A stretch of DNA of 64,000 bases from positions 186,001-250,000 of the forward strand of contig NZ_FMZB01000003.1 of NCBI RefSeq assembly GCF_900101385.1, written 5' to 3'. A model generated the notes under the pieces. The model worked only from the letters and a program-made list of their open reading frames with translations. It did no database searches and had not been told where the DNA came from. Origin of the DNA: Terribacillus halophilus (GTDB lineage: Bacteria; Bacillota; Bacilli; Bacillales; Amphibacillaceae). The translations under genes were made by a program, and so were the position numbers. Of this stretch, positions 8,913 through 17,735 are shown piece by piece; position 1 is the first letter of the stretch, and the number at the start of each line of letters is the position of its first letter.

Positions 8913-10291
8913 ACCTTCAGCTCCTCCTGTTCAGAGAGAATTTCTGCAAAAGCTGTATCAAAACTGTCTTGGCTGTGCTGTTCTTGCTGGCCTCGTTCGC
9001 GGTTCTGCTGTTCTTCATTGGCATCTTGAAACTGTTGCTGACTGCTTCGCTCAGGTGATGTGGTTTGAATTTGATCCACACGCTCTGTAATACTCACTTG
9101 ATGTGGAGAAAACATATGCTTGAGGCTCGATATATTGGAATCCAGCATTTCTTTTGCTTGTTTGGAAGCTGTAACGATCTGAACAGTTATATCCCCATTC
9201 TCACGGACCAGTTTCACTTGTAAATCACCAAGATTACCAGGCCGGAGCTGGATCGATAATTCCTTCAAACCATTCCTGTCAGATAACATACCGCTGAACT
9301 TTACAGCTTGTTCTATCTTTTGAACCAACTCTTTGCCAGCTTGCTCCGGAGCTTGTTCAGCTTGCTTCAGGTGGAAAACAAGCTGCTCCTGTTTCGATAC
9401 TTGCAGCGTGCTGGCTTGTTTTGCATCAAAATTCTGAAGTTCTTGTTTTGGCTGTGTTGATCCTGCCTTGCTGGTTTGAGCTGTTTCATCCTTAGCAGCC
9501 TCTACTACTTGGCGGATTGCATTAGCAGCTTCGGTCAACTTAGGCGTCTGCTTAAGTTCTTGCAATGCTGTTTGATTTCTCACTGTCTGGCTATCCATTG
9601 TATTGGTGGCGGTCATTGCCTTTGCCGGCTGGAACAAGGATAGTGCATCTCGTTTGTTAGAAGGTGACGTGGTAGCCATCGACAAATCTTTCGGAGCATG
9701 CTTCTGAACGTCCGTATTTTCCGCTTGAGTTTCAGACGATTGATTACCTGCTTGTATCAATGTAGATAGAGCCGCTGAATTCGTCTTGGCTGGTAATGTT
9801 TGTTGCAAGAATGCCCCGATTCCATTACTGTTTGCAGCAGCATCGCTGTTCGCCAACTTAATCTGTAATTCCGCAAGCTGCGCTAAAATATCCTGAACCC
9901 CTGACTCCTGCTCCGACGGTTTGATGTTTCTCAGTACTTCTTCCGCCTTGTTCTTCAACTGGGTTGGCAGGAAAGCTGCTAAAATATCTTCCCCTAGCAC
10001 TTGTTCCACAAGTTCCCAAGCATCTTCAGGTTGCTCTTTAAGGTCAAGGGAATCCTCTGAAGGAGACTTATCGAAGAATGCCTTTAAAACGACCTGCATA
10101 TCTTGCTTATCCTGTAAATCTTCCATCTCAGGTACGGAGCCTTCGGGATAATTCAATATCTCGTTATTTGTTTTTGCCGTAGCTTGCTGAAACAGACTTT
10201 GAAATACATCACTTCCAGCGGTTGTTTTCTTCTGTGCCTGTAAAGTAGGAACAGCCTGGGCTGAAGGTAAAGATAAGATCATATTATTCAT
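8909..10291 (-). CDS. fliK: Flagellar hook-length control protein FliK
   Basis: FliK is the secreted ruler that signals FlhB to switch substrates. The 460-residue product is low in complexity, rich in Gln, Ala, Lys and Glu, and ends with the FliK C-terminal domain, seen in LSIQLRPGNLGDLQVKLV near residues 355-372, then a Gln-rich tail. I start it at the ATG at 10291, just behind GGGGGAGGAG; the longer open frame upstream is Arg-rich nonsense overlapping ylxF. It overlaps ylxF by 8 bases and flgD by 4. Confidence 0.93.
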   Translation of the reverse strand: MNNMILSLPSAQAVPTLQAQKKTTAGSDVFQSLFQQATAKTNNEILNYPEGSVPEMEDLQDKQDMQVVLKAFFDKSPSEDSLDLKEQPEDAWELVEQVLGEDILAAFLPTQLKNKAEEVLRNIKPSEQESGVQDILAQLAELQIKLANSDAAANSNGIGAFLQQTLPAKTNSAALSTLIQAGNQSSETQAENTDVQKHAPKDLSMATTSPSNKRDALSLFQPAKAMTATNTMDSQTVRNQTALQELKQTPKLTEAANAIRQVVEAAKDETAQTSKAGSTQPKQELQNFDAKQASTLQVSKQEQLVFHLKQAEQAPEQAGKELVQKIEQAVKFSGMLSDRNGLKELSIQLRPGNLGDLQVKLVRENGDITVQIVTASKQAKEMLDSNISSLKHMFSPHQVSITERVDQIQTTSPERSSQQQFQDANEEQQNRERGQQEQHSQDSFDTAFAEILSEQEELKV

Positions 10292-10928
10292 TCTTCTCCT
10301 CCCCCTTCTCGGCCTCATCAACCATCGCACTCGTGTAGGTTGCCGCTGCCTCCGCATCCATGGCAGCAAGGATCGTTCCCCGTTTTTTACCAGAAAGCTC
10401 CTGCAGAACTCCCAAGGCTTTTTCGTTATCCATCTTGCTGATGATGGCCGCTGCTTTTGCGTCATCCATCTTACTAAAAGACGATGCAGCTTCCTTATAT
10501 GGTGTCGCCGCTTCTTCCCCTTCTGCTGTCCCTCCACCAGAAGTCGATTGTGTCCCGGCAGTATCACTGGCTGGTTCGGTACCATTGAGCTGATTCTCCA
10601 GTTTGATGATCTGTTGATTGAGATCATCTATTTCTGCATTTTTAGCATCCTCGGTGTCTTTCATCATGTCGATTGTTGCTTGCTGGTCTTTCAGCTGTTT
10701 TTTCAGTTTTTCTGCATCTGCGGTGCTGCTTGAAGCAGAGGTCGATTCATCATTGACCATGTTGCCAATGACTGGAATGCCAGATGCGAGCTTTGCGACC
10801 GACACACCCGAAAATTCCAATATCGCGATAACAAGTACTGCTGCCAGTACGACTGGCAATAAAAAGTAGAGGATGAATCCTTTTCCTTTACCTTTTTTCT
10901 TTGGTTGATCGTTTTTTTGTTTTGCCAT
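10284..10928 (-). CDS. ylxF: YlxF/MotE-like flagellar operon membrane protein
   Basis: The 214-residue product has a Lys-rich start, one membrane helix at about residues 18-42, a coiled-coil region (DAEKLKKQLKDQQATIDMM), a Gly/Ser/Thr linker and a C-terminal MgtE-N-like helical domain (AAAIISKMDNEKALGVLQEL). This is the layout of B. subtilis YlxF and of MotE, a chaperone for the stator or FliG-linked component. It lies between fliJ and fliK as in Bacillus. Exact role in Firmicutes is not settled, so the function is inferred from family and position. Confidence 0.87.
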   Translation of the reverse strand: MAKQKNDQPKKKGKGKGFILYFLLPVVLAAVLVIAILEFSGVSVAKLASGIPVIGNMVNDESTSASSSTADAEKLKKQLKDQQATIDMMKDTEDAKNAEIDDLNQQIIKLENQLNGTEPASDTAGTQSTSGGGTAEGEEAATPYKEAASSFSKMDDAKAAAIISKMDNEKALGVLQELSGKKRGTILAAMDAEAAATYTSAMVDEAEKGEEKNE

Positions 10929-10931
10929 ATA

Positions 10932-11378
10932 CTATCGTGCTCCATTTGCTAAGAATTGGCGGATGGATATGTCATCCATCTGCTTATTTTCTTCATCCTG
11001 CAGCTTCCTCCATGCTTCCTGGCGCTTCTTCTCCAAAAGCTTTTCGATTTTCTTCACTTCTATATAAGCTTCCGAAAGCAATTCCTGCTTTTCCATCATG
11101 GCCTGACGAGCAAATTGTACCGCTAGCTGGGCCCGGTCTATCTGTCGGTTGATCGATTCCAAAAAAGCGTGATGTTCGGATAACCGCTGGATAGGAACGG
11201 AAGCTGCCAAACCTTTGGAAAGCTGCTCTTCAGCATCTTCTTTTTTCTTGAGCAATTCATATAAAGTTGTTGCTGCTGCTTCGAACTGCTGCTGTTTCTC
11301 AGCAAAGGCTTGCTGTGCTGTTTTCCGCTCACGCTCTTTCATGCGCAATATCTTTTCGAACACCTTCATGTCGGCCAT
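10932..11378 (-). CDS. fliJ: Flagellar export chaperone FliJ
   Basis: FliJ is a coiled-coil protein that fits into the FliI ATPase ring and links it to FlhA. The 148-residue product is almost wholly helical and charged, with long heptad-like runs, and ends with DDISIRQF, a motif shared with B. subtilis FliJ. The first ATG (11378) is kept because AAAGGG lies at good distance; a second Met three codons in is less well placed. It follows fliI by 4 bases. Confidence 0.92.
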   Translation of the reverse strand: MADMKVFEKILRMKERERKTAQQAFAEKQQQFEAAATTLYELLKKKEDAEEQLSKGLAASVPIQRLSEHHAFLESINRQIDRAQLAVQFARQAMMEKQELLSEAYIEVKKIEKLLEKKRQEAWRKLQDEENKQMDDISIRQFLANGAR

Positions 11379-11382
11379 CGGA

Positions 11383-12696
11383 TCATCCCTTTCCTATCAG
11401 CTGCCGCATCAGCTGGATTGCTTCTGGACGACTGGTAAACTCATGCATCCCTTGCTTCAGAAAATCGAGTATCGGTTTTTGATAGCTGATTGCTTCATCG
11501 ATATCCTTACTCGTCCCTTTTTTATAAGCGCCGATTTGGATCAATTCCCGGTTTTCTTCATAAAGTGCCAGCATCGTCCGAAGCCGCTGTGCCAGCTGAT
11601 ACACTTCTTCATCGGTAATCTGCGGCATCACCCGACTGATCGATTTCAGTACATTAAGCGCAGGAAACTGGCCTTGTTCAGCTAATTTCCGATCCAGGAC
11701 AAAATGCCCATCCAAAATCCCTCGTACTGTATCTGCAATCGGTTCATTCATATCGTCCCCATCCACAAGCACGGTATAAAACGCAGTAATGGCACCCGAT
11801 TCATTCGTTCCAGTCCGCTCCAAGAGCTTAGGGAGAGCAGCAAATACTGATGGCGTATACCCTTTCGTTGTTGGCGGCTCACCTGAAGCCAGGCCGATTT
11901 CCCGCTGTGCCATCGCCACCCGGGTGACCGAATCCATCATCAAGTTCACATGCATTCCCTGATCACGGAAATATTCACAGATAGCTGTCGCCGTGTACGC
12001 ACCTTTGATTCGCATGAGGGCAGGCTGATCGGATGTAGCAACAACGATAATCGACCTTTTGATTCCTTCCTCCCCTAAATCTTTTTCAATGAACTCACGT
12101 ACTTCTCTTCCGCGCTCGCCGATTAACGCGATCACATTGACATCGGCACTCGATTTACGAGCTATCATTCCAAGAAGTGTACTCTTCCCCACGCCACTTC
12201 CGGCGAAAATACCGACTCGCTGCCCTTGACCGACCGTCAAAAGGCTATCTATCACACGGACACCTGTTTCAAGTGGTTCCAATATCCTTGGTCTGGTCAT
12301 CGGATTCGGGGGATTGCGGTCCGTCGTAAAAGATTTCAATCCTTTCGGGAGCATGCTGCCATTCAGCGGCTGACCTAATGGATCAATGATGCTGCCAATC
12401 AACCCATGACCGATTTTGACTGACAGCGGGGCACCGGTCGCTTCGACCAGACAGCCAGGTCCAACATCTTTCAGCGGTGCAAATGGCATGAGCAATACTT
12501 TCTCGTCATCGAACCCAACAACCTCTGCCAGGAACTTTTCCTCTGACGCAGAAGATGGATGTATATAGCAGATTTCCCCGACACTCGTCACCGGACCATG
12601 TGACTCAATCAGCAATCCGACGACTCTATGAATTCTCCCGTATCGTTTGTAGGTATCTAAGTTATCCAATTCATCGATGTATCGACTTAGCATCAC
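11383..12696 (-). CDS. fliI: Flagellum-specific ATPase FliI
   Basis: FliI is the export ATPase related to F1 beta subunits that unfolds and delivers substrates to the gate. The 437-residue product has the Walker A motif GSGVGKST near residues 165-172, the GERGREVREF motif, Walker B region NLMMDSVTRVAMAQREIGLASGEPP-type (shown in parts around residue 250) and a C-terminal lid domain. Length matches the family. Its start overlaps the fliH stop by 4 bases. Confidence 0.97.
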   Translation of the reverse strand: MMLSRYIDELDNLDTYKRYGRIHRVVGLLIESHGPVTSVGEICYIHPSSASEEKFLAEVVGFDDEKVLLMPFAPLKDVGPGCLVEATGAPLSVKIGHGLIGSIIDPLGQPLNGSMLPKGLKSFTTDRNPPNPMTRPRILEPLETGVRVIDSLLTVGQGQRVGIFAGSGVGKSTLLGMIARKSSADVNVIALIGERGREVREFIEKDLGEEGIKRSIIVVATSDQPALMRIKGAYTATAICEYFRDQGMHVNLMMDSVTRVAMAQREIGLASGEPPTTKGYTPSVFAALPKLLERTGTNESGAITAFYTVLVDGDDMNEPIADTVRGILDGHFVLDRKLAEQGQFPALNVLKSISRVMPQITDEEVYQLAQRLRTMLALYEENRELIQIGAYKKGTSKDIDEAISYQKPILDFLKQGMHEFTSRPEAIQLMRQLIGKG

Positions 12697-13445
12697 TTCG
12701 ATTCCTCTCGCCTGAGCTCAAACAGCTTCTCTCGGAGAACAGCCAGCTGGGAATCGATGCTTGCATCGATCCTTCCATGCTTGGTTTCCAAAATGCAGCC
12801 GCCTGCTGGCAAATCATGCTGCGGCATGATCATGAGATCGAAATCTTTGCCAGTCAATAAAGCCAATTCCTCTTTTTGCTGCAAAACTAGCTCATAGCTG
12901 TCGGGATGAACATAAAGACGCAAATCGCTGCGTTCCTTCCAGTCAGCTATTGCACCTTTTACAAGTGCCAAATAACTTTCCGGTTCAGCTTCCAATTGCT
13001 GATGCAAGATCTTTTCTGCTAGCTTCAAACCAAGATCCAGTAAGGCGTCCTCACTTGTTTCGACGGTTTCTTTATAGTCTTGCTGCGCCAGCTCAATAAG
13101 GTGCTTTGCTTCGTCAATTCGTGATTGATACGATTGCAAACCTTCGTTCTGGCCGGCGTCGAAGCCTTTTTGATACCCTTCAAGCTGTGCTTGTTCCATC
13201 AGTTCCTGCTTTTTTGACTCCCATTGACTTTTCTGTTCATCCACTGCCTGTTGGGCTGCTAGCAGAATTTGTTCTGCTTCCGCTTTCGCATCCTGGATAT
13301 ACTGATAGTGCTCTGTCTCTGCTTGGCGTGCTGCTTTCTGTTCGGCATCTTCATCGGTATCAAGCGTCAGCTTGATTGGCCTGATACCGATGATTTTCGA
13401 TTCTTTCACTGCAACTGATTGCCAAATATTAGACAATGATGTCAT
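12693..13445 (-). CDS. fliH: Flagellar assembly protein FliH
   Basis: FliH binds FliI and tethers it to the C ring. The product (about 250 residues) has a variable N terminus, a long Gln/Glu/Ala-rich coiled coil at roughly 25-130, and a C-terminal domain resembling the F1 delta subunit (LKLAEKILHQQLEAEPESYLAL cut here; then LYVHPDSYELV). The start is uncertain: the ATG at 13445 has its G-rich site touching it, while a TTG at 13436 has GGAGGAG at ideal distance and would overlap fliG by 8 bases, a pattern repeated elsewhere in this operon. Confidence 0.9.
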   Translation of the reverse strand: MTSLSNIWQSVAVKESKIIGIRPIKLTLDTDEDAEQKAARQAETEHYQYIQDAKAEAEQILLAAQQAVDEQKSQWESKKQELMEQAQLEGYQKGFDAGQNEGLQSYQSRIDEAKHLIELAQQDYKETVETSEDALLDLGLKLAEKILHQQLEAEPESYLALVKGAIADWKERSDLRLYVHPDSYELVLQQKEELALLTGKDFDLMIMPQHDLPAGGCILETKHGRIDASIDSQLAVLREKLFELRREESK

Positions 13446-14442
13446 CTCCTCCGCCACGGGATATGATTATCTCGCCGACTTCCTCCAATCGTCGAATAAC
13501 GGAAACGATACGGCTTTGCGCTTCTTCTACATCCTTCAGACGTACAGGACCCATGAATTCCATCTCCTCTTTGAATGTCTGCGCCATCCGGTCAGACATA
13601 TTCTGGAATACGATGTCTTTCACTTCGTCGCTGGCCACTTTCAGGGCTAGTTTCAAGTCATCATTTTCAACTTCACGTATGACACGCTGAATGGCACGGT
13701 TATCCAATGTGACGATATCTTCAAAGATGAACATGCGTTTCTTGATTTCCTCAGCAAGTTCGGGATCCTGAACTTCCAACTCTTCCAGTATCGTCCTTTC
13801 GGTGCTGCGATCTACACCATTAAGCACTTCTACCACTGCCTGGATACCGCCAGTCTGTGTGAAATCCTGTGTTGCGGTTGTCGATAAATTCTTTTCCAGG
13901 ATCTGTTCAACCTGATTGATGATTTCAGGAGATGTGCTGTTCATAGTGGCAATGCGCTTTGCCACATCGGCCTGCATATCCTGCGGCAATTCAGACAGGA
14001 TCTGTCCGGATTGACCAGGATCCAGATAGGACAGCACCAATGCTATTGTCTGCGGATGCTCATTTTGGATGAAGTTTAGTACTTGTGTCGGATCTGCCTT
14101 TCGTGCAAAGTCGAAAGGTCTTACTTGCAACGTGGAAGTCAGCCTGTTCATGATTGCAGCGGCTTCTTCTGTTCCTAAAGCTTTTTCCAGAATCGACTTC
14201 GCGTAAGCAATTCCGCCTTGGGATATATAATCCTGAGCAATGGCTATTTGGTGAAATTGATCTATTATGGATTCCTTCTCTTCGCTGTCCACTTTCTTGA
14301 CAGAAGATATTTCCAATGACATTCGCTCAATCTCTTCTTCAGTCAGATGCTTATATACATTTGCAGCCGTATCAGCTCCAAGGGAGATCATCAAGACCGC
14401 CGCTTTTTGTTTACCTGTCAAACGTCCTTTCACAGCTGCCAT
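13429..14442 (-). CDS. fliG: Flagellar motor switch protein FliG
   Basis: FliG is the C-ring subunit that meets the stator and generates torque. The 337-residue product shows the N-terminal MS-ring-binding domain (LTGKQKAAVLMISLG), the middle domain with the EHPQTIALVLSYL motif, and the C-terminal domain with charged helix residues (FIFEDIVTLDNRAIQRVIRE). AAGGAG lies about ten bases before the ATG. It follows fliF by 15 bases. Confidence 0.97.
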   Translation of the reverse strand: MAAVKGRLTGKQKAAVLMISLGADTAANVYKHLTEEEIERMSLEISSVKKVDSEEKESIIDQFHQIAIAQDYISQGGIAYAKSILEKALGTEEAAAIMNRLTSTLQVRPFDFARKADPTQVLNFIQNEHPQTIALVLSYLDPGQSGQILSELPQDMQADVAKRIATMNSTSPEIINQVEQILEKNLSTTATQDFTQTGGIQAVVEVLNGVDRSTERTILEELEVQDPELAEEIKKRMFIFEDIVTLDNRAIQRVIREVENDDLKLALKVASDEVKDIVFQNMSDRMAQTFKEEMEFMGPVRLKDVEEAQSRIVSVIRRLEEVGEIIISRGGGDDIIV

Positions 14443-14457
14443 TCCTTCATTGCTCCT

Positions 14458-16074
14458 TTAATCTTCAGCCATCCAGCTTCGCAATAGTTTGGCGAAGTCC
14501 TCTGGAGACTCTTGTGCTAATTTTTCCAATTGCTTTTGTTTCAATGTTGCTTCCGTTTCTGGTGTATCATCAATCTCTTCTACGACGACAGGTTGTACTG
14601 CCACATCTTCTTCCAGCAATTCATCGTCTTCTTCCATTTGATTCCTTCTGGAGCGGATGAGCATAAATACGAGAACTGCCACTGCAGCCAAGAGAATACC
14701 GCCAACAACATACGCCCATATCGGAATGCCTGCACCGGCATTATCATCTGCTTGTGCGCCTTGATTTGCAGCAAATGGCTGGAAAACGACCGAGACACTG
14801 TTTTCCGGATTAATTGTCTGTGCCACTTCCGCATCGACAGATGTCGACACGATCGAATTCAGAATGGATGAGATACTTTCTTCTACTTGGGTTTGCTCCT
14901 GCTGTGTCAGTTGTTCTGCCTCTCCATTTTCTGCTGTAGTGTTCTTGTTGCTATCAACTGCGACTTGAATTCCGATGTCCCGAATGCTGTATGGGCTCTC
15001 TGTAATTTCTTTCTTGATTTTATTGAACTCGTAATTTACGGATTCTTTCACATTATTGTAAGCCCCATCACCAGTTGTTTCATCTTCCGCTGCAACATTC
15101 GGCACTTCTTCTTCACCGGTTCCGGCAACCCCGCCATCACCAGTCGGTTCACCTTCATATGTTTCTGTGATAGTCTCCACACTTACCGGTAAGCCCTCGT
15201 TATTTTCCTCATCAACAGGCTCCACAAGTTCCTCCGTCCGTGTCTCCTGATCAAAATCAATATCCGTTGTCACGGATACACGGACATTTTCAGCTCCGAC
15301 CATGGCTGCAAGCATTTGCTGCACACGCTGCTGAATCCCTTGTTCCACTTCCTGTTTGATCCCCATCTGATTTGAATAAACATCTCCGCCAGCTTGAGCT
15401 GTATCCATGTTGATATACTCAAAATCCTGGTTGGTAATGACGATATTTTCTTCCGGAAGATTTGGAACCGTCTTGGAGACCAGTCGATACATCGCTTCTA
15501 CTTGGTCAGGCTGAAAATCATATCCAGTCTCTGTGTTAAGTACAATTGAAGCGGATGCCTCTTCTTGCTGATCCGTGACAAAAACAGGGTCAGAAGGTTT
15601 ATTTATCATAACTTCCGCACTCTTGATACCATCTATGTTGGTCAGCAATGTTGACAATTCCGTTTGAAGGGCATCAAGTTTGATCACATCGAATTCGTTG
15701 TCTGTCATTCCCCATGAAGCATTGTTACTGAAGAAGGAATAATCGATACTGCCCGTCTCCGGCAGGCCCGCTGCTGCCAAATCAACGAGCAGCCCTTCCG
15801 CCTGTGCATCCGGAACAAGTACGGTGGTTCCATTTCCTTCGAGTTCATATTTAACACCTTTTGCTTCCAGCTCTTCTTTTATCTTGCCGGCTTCCTGGGC
15901 AGAAAGATCTTTGTACAGCGGCACCATCGTCTCTTTCGTAGCAAAATAAGAACTGATACCGATGATTAAAACAAGAACAATCGGGGTACATATCAACAGT
16001 GCCTTTTGCCATACTGGTCTTGTCTGCCAGAAACTAGTTATCTTTTCTTTGTAACTTGCAATTCGCTGATTCAT
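14458..16074 (-). CDS. fliF: Flagellar MS-ring protein FliF
   Basis: FliF forms the MS ring in the cytoplasmic membrane on which rod, C ring and export gate assemble. The 538-residue product has an N-terminal membrane helix at about residues 23-44, ring-building motifs with KYELEGNGTTVLVP and GLPETGSIDYSFF, an acidic central loop, a second membrane helix near 445-467 and a C-terminal FliG-binding tail. I chose the ATG at 16074, which has GGGGG six bases upstream, over an in-frame Met six codons earlier. Confidence 0.96.
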   Translation of the reverse strand: MNQRIASYKEKITSFWQTRPVWQKALLICTPIVLVLIIGISSYFATKETMVPLYKDLSAQEAGKIKEELEAKGVKYELEGNGTTVLVPDAQAEGLLVDLAAAGLPETGSIDYSFFSNNASWGMTDNEFDVIKLDALQTELSTLLTNIDGIKSAEVMINKPSDPVFVTDQQEEASASIVLNTETGYDFQPDQVEAMYRLVSKTVPNLPEENIVITNQDFEYINMDTAQAGGDVYSNQMGIKQEVEQGIQQRVQQMLAAMVGAENVRVSVTTDIDFDQETRTEELVEPVDEENNEGLPVSVETITETYEGEPTGDGGVAGTGEEEVPNVAAEDETTGDGAYNNVKESVNYEFNKIKKEITESPYSIRDIGIQVAVDSNKNTTAENGEAEQLTQQEQTQVEESISSILNSIVSTSVDAEVAQTINPENSVSVVFQPFAANQGAQADDNAGAGIPIWAYVVGGILLAAVAVLVFMLIRSRRNQMEEDDELLEEDVAVQPVVVEEIDDTPETEATLKQKQLEKLAQESPEDFAKLLRSWMAED

Positions 16075-16152
16075 CTGGTTCCCCCAAAGCATAGGTCAAA
16101 TTCATAATAAAAGCATATCTACTTTGACTGAGGATAGACTTACCATCCTTTT

Positions 16153-16452
16153 CTACATAGACATGCGCATCATTTCAGTATAAGCATCGATCGCTTTCTT
16201 TTGCACTTGAACAGCCGCATCCATAGCTACACTTGCTTTTTGAGACGCAATCATAACATCGTGCAGATTATCCACTTTTCCAGCGGCAAGGGCTTCTGTC
16301 ATCTTATCAGATTCCTGCTGCGTTTCATTCAAACTCTCGATTGCAGATTTCAAACTATCAGTGAAACTAGCTTGGGCTTGGGCTGGTGTAGACTGTTTAA
16401 CTGCAGAAAGACTGTTTGTTCCACTCAGTCCGCTGATTCCTTCAACTGCCAT
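16153..16452 (-). CDS. fliE: Flagellar hook-basal body complex protein FliE
   Basis: FliE is the adaptor between MS ring and rod and the first protein exported. The 99-residue product has the conserved C-terminal half DNLHDVMIASQKASVAMDAA and ends AYTEMMRMSM, typical of FliE. A GGAGGGTGA ribosome site precedes the ATG. It follows flgC by 13 bases, with 78 bases before fliF. Confidence 0.95.
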   Translation of the reverse strand: MAVEGISGLSGTNSLSAVKQSTPAQAQASFTDSLKSAIESLNETQQESDKMTEALAAGKVDNLHDVMIASQKASVAMDAAVQVQKKAIDAYTEMMRMSM

Positions 16453-16465
16453 TTGTCACCCTCCT

Positions 16466-16921
16466 TTATTTTCCGATTTCCAAAGCTTTCTGGAGCATAC
16501 CTTTTGTTGCATTCATTGCCGTAACGTTAGCTTCATATGATCTAGTAGCGCTAATAAGATCGGTCATTTCTTTTAAAGGGTCGACATTCGGCATTGCTAC
16601 ATATCCTTCTTCATTCGCATCAGGCGAAGTAGGGCTATATACCAGTTGAAATTCCGATTCGTCCTCAGTGATTTCAGAAACCCTCACACCCTTAGAGCCT
16701 GTCGAACTGCCTTGCGCTCGCTCTAAAAAGGAAGAGAAACTGTTCGTATTTTGCGATTCCAGCGAAACCATTTTCCGTCTGTACGGAACATAATCGCCAT
16801 CTTCATCAATCGTTGCCCGTGTCGTCTCTGCATTCGCAATATTGGATGATACCACATCCATCCGCAGCCGCTGTGCAGTCAATGCACTAGCGCTTGTATT
16901 CAAGGAAGAAAAAATTGTCAA
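16466..16921 (-). CDS. flgC: Flagellar basal-body rod protein FlgC
   Basis: FlgC is a proximal rod subunit. The 151-residue product carries the rod signature RMDVVSSNIANAETTR (about residues 21-36) and the C-terminal helix SATRSYEANVTAMNATKGMLQ cut short here, ending ALEIGK. It lies 2 bases after flgB and 13 before fliE, the canonical operon start. Confidence 0.96.
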   Translation of the reverse strand: MTIFSSLNTSASALTAQRLRMDVVSSNIANAETTRATIDEDGDYVPYRRKMVSLESQNTNSFSSFLERAQGSSTGSKGVRVSEITEDESEFQLVYSPTSPDANEEGYVAMPNVDPLKEMTDLISATRSYEANVTAMNATKGMLQKALEIGK

Positions 16922-16923
16922 GA

Positions 16924-17322
16924 TTAGTTGCCTCCTTTGATCACTTTGGATAAGCTGTTGAATTTGCCACTCATCCTATCGACAAGTGCCTGGTAGTATA
17001 ACTGGTTATCTGCCAGTTCGGACATTTCCTTATCGACATCAACATTGTTTCCGCTATTGGTATAAGATGTATCTTCCTTTTTCGTCACTTGGAATTCAGA
17101 ATGATCCGTTGTACTTCCAAAAGCGAGGTGTTTCGGATTTGTACGCTTGGCAGTGAAGGAGGCATCCATTGTCTCCTGCAAGGTATCCTTGAACGAAACT
17201 GCTTCTGCCTTATATCCAGGTGTATCAGCATTCGCTATATTATTAGCAATGGTCTGATTTTTGAGATTAGCGTAATCCAGTGAACGATCCAATGATTGTA
17301 TCGTTTTACCATATAGGTCCAT
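16924..17322 (-). CDS. flgB: Flagellar basal-body rod protein FlgB
   Basis: FlgB is a proximal rod subunit and the first gene of the fla/che operon. The 132-residue product has NQTIANNIANADTPGYKA (about residues 22-39) and the C-terminal LADNQLYYQALVDRMSGKFN motif. A strong GGGAGGAG ribosome site lies 5 bases before the ATG. Upstream is a 413-base region running back to codY that must contain the operon promoter. Confidence 0.96.
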   Translation of the reverse strand: MDLYGKTIQSLDRSLDYANLKNQTIANNIANADTPGYKAEAVSFKDTLQETMDASFTAKRTNPKHLAFGSTTDHSEFQVTKKEDTSYTNSGNNVDVDKEMSELADNQLYYQALVDRMSGKFNSLSKVIKGGN

Positions 17323-17421
17323 TGTAACTCCTCCCAGAGTGCTATGTATGCCGTCGAATTAGCTCTAATGTACACGATTATTGTATTGAATGCAGGAAGT
17401 CATGTCTATACGTTCTATGAT

Positions 17422-17436
17422 AATTTTCTTATATTT
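17422..17436. promoter_or_regulatory. Candidate CodY-binding box upstream of fla/che operon
   Basis: AATTTTCTTATATTT matches the CodY consensus AATTTTCWGAAAATT at 12 of 15 positions. It lies about 100 bases before the flgB start and 300 bases downstream of codY. CodY is known to repress the fla/che promoter in B. subtilis; binding here is inferred from the match only, and AT-rich DNA raises the chance of coincidence. Confidence 0.45.
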
Positions 17437-17691
17437 AAAAAAATGGTCTAAGCATACTAAGTCTTTTAATCTACTTAACATCCATTTAATTACATTTTTC
17501 GCGTGATTTTTGGTGTTAACTTTTTTAATGGTATGAATAAAGTCTATTATCCACAATTCCCATCCCGAGTTTTTTCCTTTCTGAACCAGAAAATCTGAAC
17601 ACATTTTACTACTGTTTGATTAGAAATATCTGATTTTTGAAAGGGCTTTCTATAAAATGAATAAGTTATAGTATAAGAGTCACAAACAACC

Positions 17692-17733
17692 ATAAAAAAA
17701 AAGGAAGCAGGCTTTTAGACCTGCTTCCCTTTT
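17692..17733 (-). terminator. Intrinsic terminator after codY
   Basis: On the minus strand a GGAAGCAGG / CCTGCTTCC stem with loop TCTAAAAG is followed by a run of nine T. It starts just behind the codY stop and separates the xerC-hslVU-codY unit from the flagellar operon. Confidence 0.9.
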
Positions 17734-17735
17734 GA

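Larger units (their letters stand above)
17323..17735 (-). other. codY-flgB intergenic region (fla/che control region)
   Basis: These 413 bases contain no convincing ORF. Read on the minus strand they hold the codY terminator, then AT-rich DNA with a CodY-like box, then the flgB ribosome site. I could not assign a sigma-A promoter with confidence: the best pairing I saw, TTGTGG-17-TACCAT around 17525-17555, is weak. No good sigma-D site (TAAA, about 15 bases, GCCGATAT) was found. Regulation of flagella from here is inferred from operon position. Confidence 0.6.

Noticed and set aside
10292-10627. Extension of fliK 112 codons upstream of the chosen ATG
   Set aside because: The extra sequence is Arg-rich, overlaps the coding part of ylxF in another frame and ends where a clear ribosome site and ATG occur.
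17365-17604. 79-codon minus-strand ORF in the codY-flgB gap
   Set aside because: It is rich in Lys, Ile and Trp from AT-rich DNA, has no ribosome site and no family resemblance, and lies across the likely control region.
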